DNA from: Rotaria socialis
Taxonomy: Eukaryota > Rotifera > Eurotatoria > Philodinida > Philodinidae
Length of the DNA: 64,000 nucleotides
Reading direction: 5' to 3'
NCBI GenBank assembly: GCA_905331475.1
Contig: CAJNYU010001140.1
Coordinates: 1 to 64,000, forward strand
How positions within the stretch are numbered: the first letter of the stretch is position 1; each line of letters starts with the position of its first letter. The notes under the pieces were generated by a model. It was not told the origin of the DNA, did not search any database, and saw nothing but the letters and a program-made list of their open reading frames with translations. A program made the position numbers and the translations under genes. Of the stretch, positions 1 through 10,056 are shown piece by piece.

Positions 1-302
1 AGTGGCATATTCACTTCGTAAACTCGTGAACTGATAGTTCCAATACCGTCATTTCAGTATTACAGAAGGAATATTTTTGGGAAGATAAAAAATTTTTCGA
101 AACAGCAGCTTTCCACTTTTTCCCGCTATTTGCCGCTTTTTGGAACTGATGAGGTGGCAACCCTGTTTTCAATCGTCATCCAATAGAAAATACGTAAGAA
201 TCTTTCTTTATCTTTATCTTTATCATAGCTAGCAGTCGTATGCTGGAGCATCACTTGTATAAAATGATCATTGATTTTTTCAGAAGCCTTAAAAAATTTC
301 TG

Positions 303-366
303 GGTGGGCTCAAAACATTTTAGGGTGGGCTTAGCCCACCCTAGCCCACCCCTGGCGCCGCCACTA
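303..366. mobile_element. hAT-like transposon terminus (fragment)
   Basis: The stretch contains iterated GGGTGGGCT/AGCCCACCC words and ends in CCCCTGGCGCCGCCACTAG. Read on the minus strand, CTAGTGGCGGCGCCAGGGG resembles the CAGTGGCG type of hAT terminal repeat. No partner terminus or transposase is visible, so the element probably extends left of the window or is a solo fragment. Family assignment is inference from the end alone. Confidence 0.35.
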
Positions 367-561
367 GTTTATAATCAATCATTTTTGCTATGATTTACTG
401 TCGTTAATAGCCTACTGGGAAGAAAATTATTTCTTTTTGAAATCCAAACTCTCTTACTATGACCTAATATCTTGTGATGTAGTTGTATTATATGCTGCCC
501 CAGTATGTTGATATTCTATTGCTTCCCTGGTATCTTCTAGATGAATGAAAAATCAAGACAG

Positions 562-1075
562 CCCAGGTTCATCATTCAGACCGCCTGAAAGATGGCATTA
601 AACTGCCTGAAACGGTCACGAAACGGCGCAATTGATGCCGTAAACGATGAAAAACGACTACCGTTTTCCGTCAGCTCAGATTATGGACCGTTTTTCCGCA
701 AAACGTTAACGACGTCGTTTAAGGCCGTTTCGGATGACAAACGTAGTGTGATAAAAGGACTCTATTTTCGCCCTTTATCGTCTCAATCTCGTCGCTTTTC
801 GCCGTTTAAAATGAGTGTTGCATTGGCGATTTATATTTTATTCCTCAAAATAAAATAAAATAAAATGAATAAAACAATTTGAACGACAGTGGTTAAGTAT
901 CTATTTTATCCATATTTATATCACAAAACAAAAGAGATGTAAAGCGGTAAAAAAAACGTTGGCTTTAGAAGGTAGTCGTTTCCTGCAACATGGAAACCGC
1001 CATATAAGAGGCCACCGGTTTTCGCCGTTTTACAGTCGTTTAAGTTCGTTTACGCACCGTTCTATCCAACATGGG
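562..1075. mobile_element. Palindrome-rich TIR element J (AACG/CGTT word)
   Basis: The left end is CCCAGGTTCATCATTCAGACCG, close to the CCCAGGTCGAACA end of the family described below (only the first bases are conserved). The right end, read inward on the minus strand, is CCCATGTTGGATAGAACGG, which resembles the second end type (CCCATGTTGCGAATACCGG). The interior is dense in AAACGG, CGTTTA and AACGTT on both strands, unlike the flanks. The 88-codon open frame at 592-858 is a by-product of this repeat composition. No TA duplication is evident. Confidence 0.5.
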
Positions 1076-1257
1076 AAAGGAAAGAAAATAGGATAGATTT
1101 TATTTCTGAAGAATTCCGCAAATGTCAAAATTGACGAAAAAGAATCACCAATAATAAATAATTTAGTTTTAATGAACTAAAAATCTTTTCGGAAGTTGAA
1201 ACAAATAATCTTGAAAGAAATCGATTTCGATAAATTGAATAGAAAAAAACTATGTAA

Positions 1258-1383
1258 TAAAAACCGCATGAAAATCGACGGTTAACCGCGGTTTTACCGG
1301 TCGGGTTACCGGCTCCCATTACCGCAGAAAGGATAAATACCGCGGTTTACCGCAAAAAAATGATCCGGTATTCGCAACATGGG
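1258..1383. mobile_element. Palindrome-rich TIR element I (CGGTTAACCG word), partial
   Basis: Contains ATGAAAATCGACGGTTAACC and ends in CCGGTATTCGCAACATGGGA. The same start-side block and the last roughly 55 bases recur at 49416-49785, so this is a shorter or deleted copy of the same element. The interior is a series of ACCGG, CGCGGT and GGTTAACC words. The left terminus is not recognisable. No coding capacity. Confidence 0.55.
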
Positions 1384-2014
1384 AAGAATTGTTTTTAATT
1401 TGCCGATATTAATATTTTCGCTTCGTTTGTTAGAAATGTTGTTAGTCTTCAACCACGTAATCGTGTGAAACGTCAATTATCTCAATTATCAAAAACAAAA
1501 CACTCCAAATTTCAAGCAATTTTCGATGCAAATAATACGAATCAAACATCAACACAATCAGATGTGATTTGAAACGAAACTATTTCTTCGATAAGATTTT
1601 TTTGTTTTTTAATCAGGATAAATATAATCTTAATTCAATATTGCCTCGTCATGGCCGTTTGTTACTTAAAAAAGTCATCCATTGAATGGTTTTATTCCAA
1701 GTAAGAAATTATTCGTGGAAGTTGACGCGTGTATTCTGCATTTTTCGTAGCAAAAGAAAGTTCATTACCTTTTTCAAATAATTTTGAATCAAATTTAAAT
1801 CAAAATGGAATAGCATCGTCTTCACCAGATAAATGAAAGATCATTCGATTTGAAAAAGAAAATAATTAAAAGAAGAATTGTATTCTTTATTAAATAAACT
1901 AATTATATTTCTGTACAGATATGTTTTTCGTTTTACTTTACCATTCTATCACCCAGTGTAATGAACATTTGCTTTAGATAGATTATCTTTATTATAAGTT
2001 AATTGCGTTAATTA
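1384..2014. other. Intergenic, nothing recognised
   Basis: AT-rich sequence between two repeat elements. No open frame with family resemblance, RNA gene or clear repeat was seen. Confidence 0.4.
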
Positions 2015-2357
2015 CCCAGGACGAACAATCCGATACCTGGATCCAACCGGAATCGATCGGATTTCGATCGGTTCCTGCAGTATTCTAAGCAAATCCGGGT
2101 TGCGGACCCACTCACGGATCCCTAGTGTTGGAATCCGATCGATTCTTGCAGGAACCAGTGAAAACCCGATAGATTTTTTTAGGACCTCGTTGGGATCCGA
2201 CTTCTAAAATTCCTATCGAATTCGGTTGTTGGATTTGGTCAGATGTGCACCGGATTCCAACACTAGGGATCCGTTAGTAGTTCCTCAACCCAGAATCTCA
2301 CGGGACCTTGTCGGCTCGTCGGATTTTACAAGATTCGATCGGATTCATTCACCTGGG
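2015..2357. mobile_element. Palindrome-rich TIR element A (GGATCCGATC word)
   Basis: A 343-bp element bounded by CCCAGG and CCTGGG with TA directly outside both ends, consistent with a TA target duplication. The left end reads CCCAGGACGAACAATCCGAT. The interior is dominated by GATC-centred words such as GGATCC and CGATCGG (eight GATC tetramers counted), and the inverted word GGAATCCGAT/ATCCGGATTCC recurs. It shares a GCAGTATT box with elements B, C, D and E. It is non-coding and non-autonomous. Confidence 0.7.
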
Positions 2358-3403
2358 TAGGTCAAGTTGTTTTGTTTGAGTAGACTTGCCTTTTTTTCTT
2401 TCTTTCTTTAACAGCATGTTCATAAATTTATTATCGATAATAACTAGTTTTATTTCATTTGAAACAAAACCTTGCATTTTATTTCAGTTAGTGTTCAAAT
2501 GTGTGTATTTGCAATTTTTTCAGTAAAATCTCAAAAAAATAATTGGGGGTTCATAGAGAACGTTTCCAAAATGTAATAAAAACACATCGTAAGTAAGAAG
2601 TTGACGCTGTTGAAATATTTGACAATAGTATAGTTTTTATTTTATTGACATTGAATCTTTACTGAATGATTAAAGAAAAATAAATTCTATAAGAATAAAA
2701 GTAGAAAATCTTGTAACTACTAGAGTATCCATTCTCTTTCAGCTGAACTTTTAATGAAGTAAAATTGGGTCAGATGAGATAAATTCAAACATAGAATCCC
2801 TATTGTTCCAGTAATTTCTATCGAGAAAAATGAACTTTTTTTCATTTAATTAATTTCAAATAAATTTCCTGAACTCGATTATATCTCAAAAGATGTATTT
2901 TGTGTTATCAACATACTGATCAGCTAAAAAGGATATTCTTTGTTGAAAAATATAGAGTGAAAGCACAAACCAATAAATCACCATATGCTGTCGTTTTATT
3001 TTTTAAATGATTTAAACTGTTTTGTTGAATTTGCCGATTATTATTTATTGTCTTGTTGCTGCACATTGATCAATTGTTTTTGGTATATCAGCAACAGTAG
3101 CTTTTTGGCTTGGCATTCCTCTCAATTGTTCAACTTCATTCAATTAATTCACAAACTTATGAATAAATATCACTAGTTAATACTTCCAAAATATACGATG
3201 CAGCCCATATATCAATTATCTAGAAAATAAAGATTTTTTTCGATTTTATTTCTGTGTTGAGACAGAATCGCGCGAAAACATAATAAGAAAATTGATTTTA
3301 CCAAGAAGCAATTTTTTATCATTGCTTTGTCTTTTAGTTCAATATGAAGAGCGAGAAATAAAATTCAATTTACAAAAATAATGTAAAACAACATGTTTCT
3401 TCT
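2358..3403. other. Intergenic, nothing recognised
   Basis: AT-rich sequence with one 63-codon open frame at 2985-3176 that resembles nothing known. No RNA gene or repeat identified. Confidence 0.4.
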
Positions 3404-4198
3404 TTAACTTAAATGAATAGAGAGAAGTGTCCTTTTCTTGTTAAAGTTTATACTAACATATGGATAATGATTAATTTCTTTCGTATTATATGAATAACTT
3501 GTTGCTGTGCTGTAACTTACTATTTCGTAGTTTTGTGAATCGTGATAGTCACTCCAAACTGAATAGAGATACACCACACAAAATAACAATATAATAATAT
3601 CTACTGGTGATGTAATGAGATAGTTTTGTTGGTCATAATTTGAAACTAAGGCAGTTAGAAAACCAAGTACAGAAATGGCTAGTGCTAAACCGAAATCAAT
3701 ATTCATACAATAAAGTAGATAGAATGCTCTTTTAACCGGTGCACTGCTACATGCAGTAGTTAGATAGATTAATACCTCCCAGGTCGAACAGTCCGGTCTG
3801 GAAACAGCCGGTTCCGAGTAATTCCGTTGATCTTGTGGAAGCAGTATTCCGATTGGAAAATTTTCCGGTGATTTCCGATCAGTTCCTGCCGGAAAGCACC
3901 GGAACTTGGCAGGAATTCGCCGGAAAAGTCCGGCCGTATTTTTGACCGGAATACTGCTTCCATGTTCCAGCGATTTCACATGTTTTACTGCAGGACATGG
4001 TGACTTTCCCGCATATTCCCTGGAGTATCCTACGGGATCCGGTGACCGGACTGTTCGATCTGGGCTTAGTTGATATCGTGATTTAATCATATGATGAACC
4101 TTTTCTGCACAACAATGAAATTTACTAATACGGTCAGTGTAGTAAGAAACGGTATCAGCACGTGAGAGATAGAAGGCACCAGCATAATAATAGTACAC
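3404..4198 (-). CDS. Hypothetical membrane protein frame interrupted by TIR element B
   Basis: A 264-codon open frame runs through the whole of element B (3778-4064). The C-terminal part, left of the element, encodes two strongly hydrophobic stretches (around FGLALAISVLGFLTALV and IIILLFCVVYLYSVW), then a Tyr/Ser-rich tail. The N-terminal part, right of the element, encodes about 40 residues including FHCCAEKVHHMIKSR. An in-frame ATG at about 4217 opens a different, signal-like frame that stops early. The host segments may be exons or remnants of a small membrane protein gene into which B inserted; the roughly 100 element-derived residues are probably not a functional domain. No family recognised. 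Confidence 0.3.
   Translation of the reverse strand: MYYYYAGAFYLSRADTVSYYTDRISKFHCCAEKVHHMIKSRYQLSPDRTVRSPDPVGYSREYAGKSPCPAVKHVKSLEHGSSIPVKNTAGLFRRIPAKFRCFPAGTDRKSPENFPIGILLPQDQRNYSEPAVSRPDCSTWEVLIYLTTACSSAPVKRAFYLLYCMNIDFGLALAISVLGFLTALVSNYDQQNYLITSPVDIIILLFCVVYLYSVWSDYHDSQNYEIVSYSTATSYSYNTKEINHYPYVSINFNKKRTLLSIHLS
3778..4064. mobile_element. Palindrome-rich TIR element B (TTCCGGAA word)
   Basis: The left end is CCCAGGTCGAACAGTCCGG and the right end is CCGGACTGTTCGATCTGGG, with TA within a few bases outside each. Internal inverted boxes GGAAGCAGTATTCCG and CGGAATACTGCTTCC lie inside the terminal repeats. At least ten CCGG tetramers occur in under 300 bp of otherwise AT-rich DNA. It is the reverse-orientation homologue of elements C (4787-5085) and E (50557-50845). 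Non-coding MITE-like element. Confidence 0.75.
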
Positions 4199-4786
4199 GT
4201 GAAGTCATTATGAAATATCTTTTATATCTAAAAATAATAAAATAGCATTGCCTCATGTTACGACGAGAAAATTTAGTCAAATAATATATCTTTTTTTCCT
4301 ATTGAATGCATCAAAAATGAAATTTTCATTTTAGCAATGGGTATATTTCTTGCATTCACATCATATGTGGGTTATACTGAGAAGTGTACATTATTTCTTT
4401 GTTGTGCACGTGTAGAAACGGAAAAAATCTATGTATATATTAGCGGAAGATATTTTTCTCCCGTCTCTTTATTAAATCACTACTTAACACGTACGGATAC
4501 ACATACACACAACGGCTACACTACATCAGACCAACTAAAACAGAAATAAACACTCGTATATATATGTCCGTTCTGCACATCCAGGTAACCGAAAGAGAAA
4601 ACGAATACAAGAAAAAGAGGATAATGTGATCGAAAGATATTGCACCGAAGAAAGAGATATATCTTAATATGTAAAGAATGACGTCACATCGATGAAACAG
4701 AAATGATACTAGGATATGTGAGGGCAGGCCCCTAACAGTATATAACGCACATATGAAGTGAAAAACTATAGACATTATGCATTATC
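4199..4786. other. Intergenic, nothing recognised
   Basis: AT-rich spacer with short overlapping open frames on both strands, none showing family features. Confidence 0.4.
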
Positions 4787-5085
4787 CTCTAAGGTCAAAC
4801 ATTCCGGCCACCGGATCCCGTAGGATACTTCAGGAAATATGCGGAAGAGTCACCATATCCAGCAGGAAAACACGGGAAATCGCTGGAACATGGAAGCAGT
4901 ATTCCGGTCAAAAATACGGCCGGAATTTTGCAACAGGATTCCTGCCAAGGTCCGGCGTTCTCCGACAGGAATTGATTAGAAATCACCAGAAAAATCCTAA
5001 AATTTCCCAACCGGAATGCTGCTTGCACAAAATCAACGGAACTAATTGGAATCGGCCGTTTCCAGGCCAGACTGTTCGACCTGGG
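4787..5085. mobile_element. Palindrome-rich TIR element C (TTCCGGAA word)
   Basis: Same subfamily as B in the opposite orientation. The right end is GACTGTTCGACCTGGGC followed by TAA; the left end is degraded to AAGGTCAAACATTCCGG. It shares with E the blocks ATCCCGTAGGATACTT, GGGAAATCGCTGGAACATGG and GAAGCAGTAT. The 125-codon open frame across it reflects repeat composition, not a gene. Confidence 0.72.
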
Positions 5086-5473
5086 CTAATAACAACACTA
5101 AAAACATGGCATGATTTGATTGGTTTGGTGTACAGTTATTTTACACTCGATTGAAATTATTCTTACGCATGCATAATCCTTGGAGTGTTCCCTTTCAAAT
5201 GGTGAAACAACCGTTTTTAACTGAAGTGAGGCGCGGAGAAATCAGCGATCTACGACAACAAGGACCTATATCTGTTGTTGTTAGAAGCCATTTTCCTAAT
5301 AACAACAGTCAGCTAATCTTTGACACCAATAACAGCATTTGCACCGAAAAACCTTCTAGCACTTAAAAAAGACAAAACTGTCACACAAATGAATAGCCCG
5401 ATGGATTCTGAAAACTTTTCATAACTCAGTTCAGTAAATCAGAAAATTTGAAATTGTCGTGCCTTATATGTGA

Positions 5474-5735
5474 TTGAAAAGTCAGTTTTTTGTAGGAAAC
5501 GCTCATTATTTTCGTCGAAAGCATTCAGAAAATAGATTCATTCGACGCAGAATTGTTTTCTCTACTACAATATATAAAAGATTTTCTCATGCAAAAATGA
5601 TTTTAAAATTTTTATACTGGGATATCGACCCCAATGGTCATACACTCAAAAATAGTGCATTTTTCGCACTCAATGGAACTTCACGGATTACAATCAACCA
5701 TGGAGATTTTTATACCAAATGTGTATAACTCAATG
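5474..5735 (+). repeat. Left arm of a diverged inverted duplication
   Basis: About 255 bp here are repeated in inverted orientation at 6117-6375, with roughly 80 percent identity by eye. Shared blocks include CATTCATTCGA, CTCATGCAAAAA and CCAATGGTCATACACTCAAA. Both arms keep an open frame with similar products (sharing QFFVGN, FSHAK/VSHAK, NGHTLK and SAFF). The arms flank about 380 bp containing element D. It could be an old gene-fragment duplication or the arms of a larger foldback element; no family recognised. Confidence 0.6.
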
Positions 5736-5882
5736 CGTTCTTTCTACTGCGAATCATTTCTTTGCGAAATTTTAGGGCTCACGTAGCATTGAACGACACA
5801 AATATTCGGATTCTATTGTATATGGAATAGTTCAAGAAGGAGACAGCAAAAACAATCAACATGGTCTCGTTTGAAAGCTCTA

Positions 5883-6114
5883 CCCAGGTCGAACAATACG
5901 GACCGTATAATGGGCGCAGTATTACGGACCGTACGATGCTTACATTTGCGTCGTATACGGTCAAGATTTCACAGTATATGGCTCCCCGTTTTACGGTGCT
6001 CCAAACCAGTCTCGGTTTACGGCCGTATTTGACCCGTAACTAACACCTTTACGGTCCGTAATACTGCGCCCATTAATACGGTCCGAAACGGAGTTCCGTT
6101 TTGATCGACCTGGG
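5883..6114. mobile_element. Palindrome-rich TIR element D (TACGGACCGTA word)
   Basis: A 232-bp element bounded by CCCAGGTCGAACAATACGG and GATCGACCTGGG with TA immediately outside each end. Inner inverted boxes GGGCGCAGTATTACGG and CCGTAATACTGCGCCC match the position and GCAGTATT core of those in B. The interior is filled with ACGG/CCGT words (about fifteen counted), replacing the CCGG words of B. The right terminal repeat carries an extra AACGGAACTCCGTT palindrome. It abuts the inner edge of the right inverted-duplication arm. Confidence 0.75.
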
Positions 6115-6116
6115 TA

Positions 6117-6375
6117 ACTCAGTTGCACATTTGATATAAAAATCTCTATGGTTGAGTATAATACGTGGAGTTCCATTGGATACGAAAAATGCACTACTTT
6201 TGAGTGTATGACCATTGGAGTCGGTATTCCAGCGTGAAAAATTCAAAATTGTTTTTGCATGAGAAACTCTATCATATATTATAGTAGCGAAAACAATTAT
6301 GCTTCGAATGAATGTATTTTCTGAAAGTTTTCGACTAGTATAATGAACGTTTCCTACGAAAAACTGATTTTTCAA
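6117..6375 (-). repeat. Right arm of a diverged inverted duplication
   Basis: Inverted homologue of 5474-5735. The minus-strand frame encodes a product resembling that of the left arm. Element D ends exactly where the recognisable arm begins, so D probably inserted at a TA at the arm edge. Function unknown. Confidence 0.6.
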
Positions 6376-7567
6376 TTACATCTAACTGAATCAACAATAC
6401 TACTACAGATAATTAACTATCCAACTGAGGAAATAACCTAGTAATTTTCATCATCTTCCTAGGTGCTGATAATCAATACTATTGTTTTATCTAGTTTTTA
6501 TTGGACAAAGTGCCTGCCATAGTGGGCATGACTATGAGTCTCAGTGAATTTGATTAGTCTTATGCTTAGAATACATCTTGCATTTAAACAGTTAACCACA
6601 GTGGCAATAATACATATACGCCATCGTCACTATATCTGTGCATGGCACACCTGCAAATGCATTATCAAATATGATGCGCGTTGAGAGGGTGTGAATGAGA
6701 TGCGGACAACTATCCCCATCAGATTTGATCGAAAGCAAAATTTTAGATTGGTGTAAATAGGAAAATACAAACGATGCTAATAGATTTTCAAACCAATTCG
6801 AATACGAAATTTTCATGAGCCTACTTCAAATTGTACTATTACGTACTTATTCAGAGTTTAATATAAAAAATAGTAAAATTGCATCTATATATGAAAGAAA
6901 TTATTTGATTGATGATTGAACAACAAATTTGACTCAAATTGTTTAACTTTGAATTCCTATCGGTGATATCGGAAATCGCCCGGGAAAATTGAATTTAGAA
7001 CTATTCAGATGACACAAATTCGTAGCTATGGAAGAGAAAAAAAAATCGTTCTAGAAGCTATTGATGTTGGTCTAGTAGAGTTTATTTTGAATATTGTTCA
7101 GCTGAAGATTTATTAGGAATAAAGAACTAGGTATGACTTTGCAGTGTTCTATCCTATCGAGATTTTGGATCTCTAATAAAAAAAGGTATGCAATGAAATT
7201 TTGCAGTATGAGAAAAATAGTGACACAATAGACCAAATATTTGTCGTCAGACAGTTGCGATATGATGTCAAGCGTCAGAGTTTATCAATAATGGCTAATA
7301 TAGATTAGAACAACTCACAGTTTTGTATTGAGTAAATACAATAGCGTCATTTCAGTTATACTAACATGAATTTCACAAAAGAGAAGAACCTTTTTTTATC
7401 TTATCGCTTCTTCGCTTATTTCTTAATAGCCATTGAGAGGTCATTATTTGTCATAGTTTATCGAATAATTGAATACGGTGCTTCTTTCTCATTGTTATCT
7501 ATTTCAGTTATCTGAAGGCCACTATACTAGACATTGATAGCGATCTTTTCTATTACTATTACATGCA
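6376..7567. other. Intergenic upstream of the ependymin-related gene
   Basis: AT-rich sequence with one 74-codon minus frame of no recognised family. Nothing else seen before the TATA box at 7568. Confidence 0.4.
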
Positions 7568-7573
7568 TATAAA
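7568..7573 (+). promoter_or_regulatory. TATA box candidate of the ependymin-related gene
   Basis: TATAAA lies 72 bases upstream of the ATG at 7645, a spacing compatible with a short 5' UTR. Inferred from motif and position only. Confidence 0.45.
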
Positions 7574-7644
7574 GATGCACACTTTCCTTGTCTGCATTTA
7601 AAATCTTTACAAGTCTTTTATTTCAATTCGAATAATACAAAATC

Positions 7645-8346
7645 ATGTTAACAATTCTGCTTCTCTGTTTGCTTGGTTTTGCTGCTGCACAACAACCACG
7701 TCCATGTACAACTCCACCACAATGGGAAGGGCGTATATACGACAGTAATGAAAAACAAAAAGCATCATTAAGAGGACGAATAAGCTATGATTCTGTTTAT
7801 CATCGTTCACGAATCGTCGACGATCTTCAAATCGGTACTGAAGAAATAGCGAATGATATTCTCTCCCTGTATGATGCTAGAATTGAATTCGATTATAATT
7901 TCAAAACTAAAAATTGTACACGCCGAGAAATAACTGAACCGTGGCGTGATTTTGGTATTCTTCCAGATGCAACTTCATATGGTGAAGCCTACATTGGTTC
8001 ATCTTCTCTTCCGGACACTGGTTTACTCATTACAATTTGGTTAGTACAAAGTCTTTTTCCATTGATTTGAAAAGTGCACTATTTTTTAAACATACGTAGG
8101 GGTGGCAATTTTACTTTATCAAACAATGAAACTATTCCATATATAGGAACATGGACATATCGAGGATGTCTTCCAGTTTCTCGAACAACTTACAGTGAAA
8201 AATACGGCAATGAAGTGTTATCATTTTATGATCTCACTGTAGGTATTAGTGATCCAAACGTATTTATTCCTCGAAGCGAATGTCTTACAGAAAAAGAATA
8301 TGTCATGCGACATACTCTTTTTGGCACAACTACCAAGAAAAACTAA
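7645..8346 (+). CDS. Ependymin-related secreted protein
   Basis: Two exons, 7645-8039 and 8100-8346, joined by a 60-nt intron (donor GTTAGT, acceptor CGTAG) that restores a Trp-Gly-Gly junction; 213 residues. A signal peptide is clear (MLTILLLCLLGFAAAQQ), followed by PCTTPPQWEGR, typical of the mature start of ependymin-related proteins. Further family features are the ILSLYD segment, FDYNFKTKNCTR, and cysteines spaced as in the EPDR fold (C in NCTRRE, RGCLPV and SECLTE). These proteins are secreted, have a hydrophobic pocket and may bind lipid or calcium; the role here is unknown. A polyadenylation signal AATAAA sits at 8405-8410. Confidence 0.85.
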
Positions 8347-9193
8347 TCTATTATTATTTGTGTATGCCTGTTTATTTTTTTCATACTTTTCTTTTGTTTC
8401 TTAAAATAAAAAGATGAAAAGTAGTGTTTCGTAGTTCTTTTTTTTGAAAATGATCTAATTACCATGAATATTACGAAAAATCAATAATAATCTTTATAAG
8501 AACCTTCAGAAATCATCCAATAGTTAGAAACATTAATCAGTAAGTTATTAAATACAAACATAGACATATTTTAAAGATCATACATTATAAAGTCAATCTA
8601 TTAAGAAATAATTTAGAGAGATAATAATAAAAGAGTATTCACATATTCGTTATGTATATTTTTTGCATGTCAAGGTTCGTGTTGATCTTTCTCTTCATTC
8701 AGTCAAACCTAGTTATACGAAAGAGATGAATTTATTGTCAGGAAAAGAAACTTTGTTTCAAAATCTAGTAAATTGATAAGATACGAAATATACCGTTGCT
8801 CCTTCTTTTTCTGTACGTCAATTAACTTAGAAGATTCATGGCTGCCATTTGTTTCAAGATCTCATTAGAATTTAAGTAGGGTTCAATTTTCAGTGTTACA
8901 CTGAAATCGTTCTGTGATTGTCGCTGAGAAAGTGTCTTCCATAAGAACGAAAAATGAATAAAGTGTATAGTGAGATGCCAAAGAATTCGAACTAAATGGA
9001 ATCGTTATATTATCAGAACGGACAACTTTTGACTAGTCTACAGGTAAAACTAAGAAGTCAACAGATAAAGAAATATTGACGATATTACATGTAGCGTCAT
9101 CTATAAGCCTCCATTTTAGATTGGCAACTACTATGTATACCTTAAACACTTTTAATACAAAAAGAAAATTTTATTTCACTTTCATCATGCACT
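8347..9193. other. Intergenic between ependymin-related gene and PSMG3
   Basis: Holds the 3' end of the ependymin-related transcript (AATAAA at 8405) and the putative upstream region of PSMG3. No other feature seen. Confidence 0.4.
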
Positions 9194-9664
9194 ATGGATT
9201 CTAAATTTCCACAAACAACAACTGTAAGAGTCATAAATTCCTAATATTATTTTGTATTTGGCATACTTCTAGGCACAAACAACACTGAGCAATCACATTA
9301 CTGATCTTGTTATAAGTAGTTTTGCTAATAAACTTTTTATATCGGTAACTCAATTTGGTAAAATCGGAAGTTTAGTAAGTCAAAAATAGAGAACCTAATC
9401 ATATTTATTTCCATATGAATTGTGTAGGTTCTCGTTCGTCGTGACGTTAATCTAGAAGAAGATTCAACACCAGTCTATTCAGTAAAATCTCTTCTTGGTA
9501 AAGATCAAGCTGAATATCATATACTTGCTCGTCATCTTTACGAACGCTTACAATTAAAAAAACAACTTCTCTTTGGTTTTGCATTACATTCATTCGCTAA
9601 GAAAGATCTTGCAGAAATCGAAGAATTTATCTGTTCTAATATTAAAAAAGTAAATCAACAATGA
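9194..9664 (+). CDS. PSMG3: Proteasome assembly chaperone 3
   Basis: Three exons (9194-9223, 9273-9374, 9428-9664) with 49- and 53-nt introns give 122 residues, the usual family length. The segment SVTQFGKIGSL followed by VKSLLGKD matches the core of PAC3/PSMG3, where human has VTQFGKMGTL and TKVLLGQD. PAC3 pairs with PAC4 and guides assembly of the 20S alpha ring in the cytosol. The stop codon TGA (9662-9664) overlaps the ATG (9661-9663) of the next gene in an ATGA arrangement, which is unusual for an animal. There is no room for a separate promoter, so a shared or trans-spliced transcript is likely. Confidence 0.85.
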
Positions 9665-9936
9665 ATAAAAGGTTTTTGAAAAATTTTCTTCCATACATCA
9701 CATTAATGGGTGTAATCTATGTAACAATACGTAGTGCATCTTGGGTACGTTACGATCGTCGACGACAACAAGTTAAAACATATTCACGTGATGAAATTAA
9801 AGCTAAAGGTCTTGATTATGGTGAACCAACAACGTTAGAAGAAGAATATGAGCAAATGGTTAATCATCAAAATTTAGATGCATGGGAGCAAACACGAATC
9901 CAACGACCATGGCATGAAGAACCAGATAAACCCTAA
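9661..9936 (+). CDS. COX16: Cytochrome c oxidase assembly factor COX16
   Basis: A 91-residue single-exon frame. One membrane segment near the N-terminus (FLPYITLMGVIYVTI) is followed by the conserved RYD motif, an acidic LEEEYEQM segment and a WEQTRIQRPW C-terminal motif, the order seen in COX16 (RYD, LESEYEKI, GPRPWE). COX16 is a small inner-mitochondrial-membrane protein needed for COX2 maturation. The ATG overlaps the PSMG3 stop codon by two shared bases, so translation probably depends on a dicistronic or trans-spliced mRNA. Convergent with the PGK remnant downstream. Confidence 0.83.
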   Translation: MNKRFLKNFLPYITLMGVIYVTIRSASWVRYDRRRQQVKTYSRDEIKAKGLDYGEPTTLEEEYEQMVNHQNLDAWEQTRIQRPWHEEPDKP

Positions 9937-10056
9937 ATGTTTTCTTCCTTTTTTTTTCTGTATTTTAAAATATCTATTAAAACTAACAATAAAAAGAATG
10001 AGTCGACGATCTAAGACTAGACAATAAAAAAGATTTTACTAATAAAAGTAATTCAT

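Noticed and set aside
592-858. 88-codon open frame
   Set aside because: It lies wholly within TIR element J and reflects its reiterated CGTTT/AAACGG words; no family resemblance.
4777-5154. 125-codon open frame
   Set aside because: It spans TIR element C; the product is repeat-derived and shared only with elements B and E.
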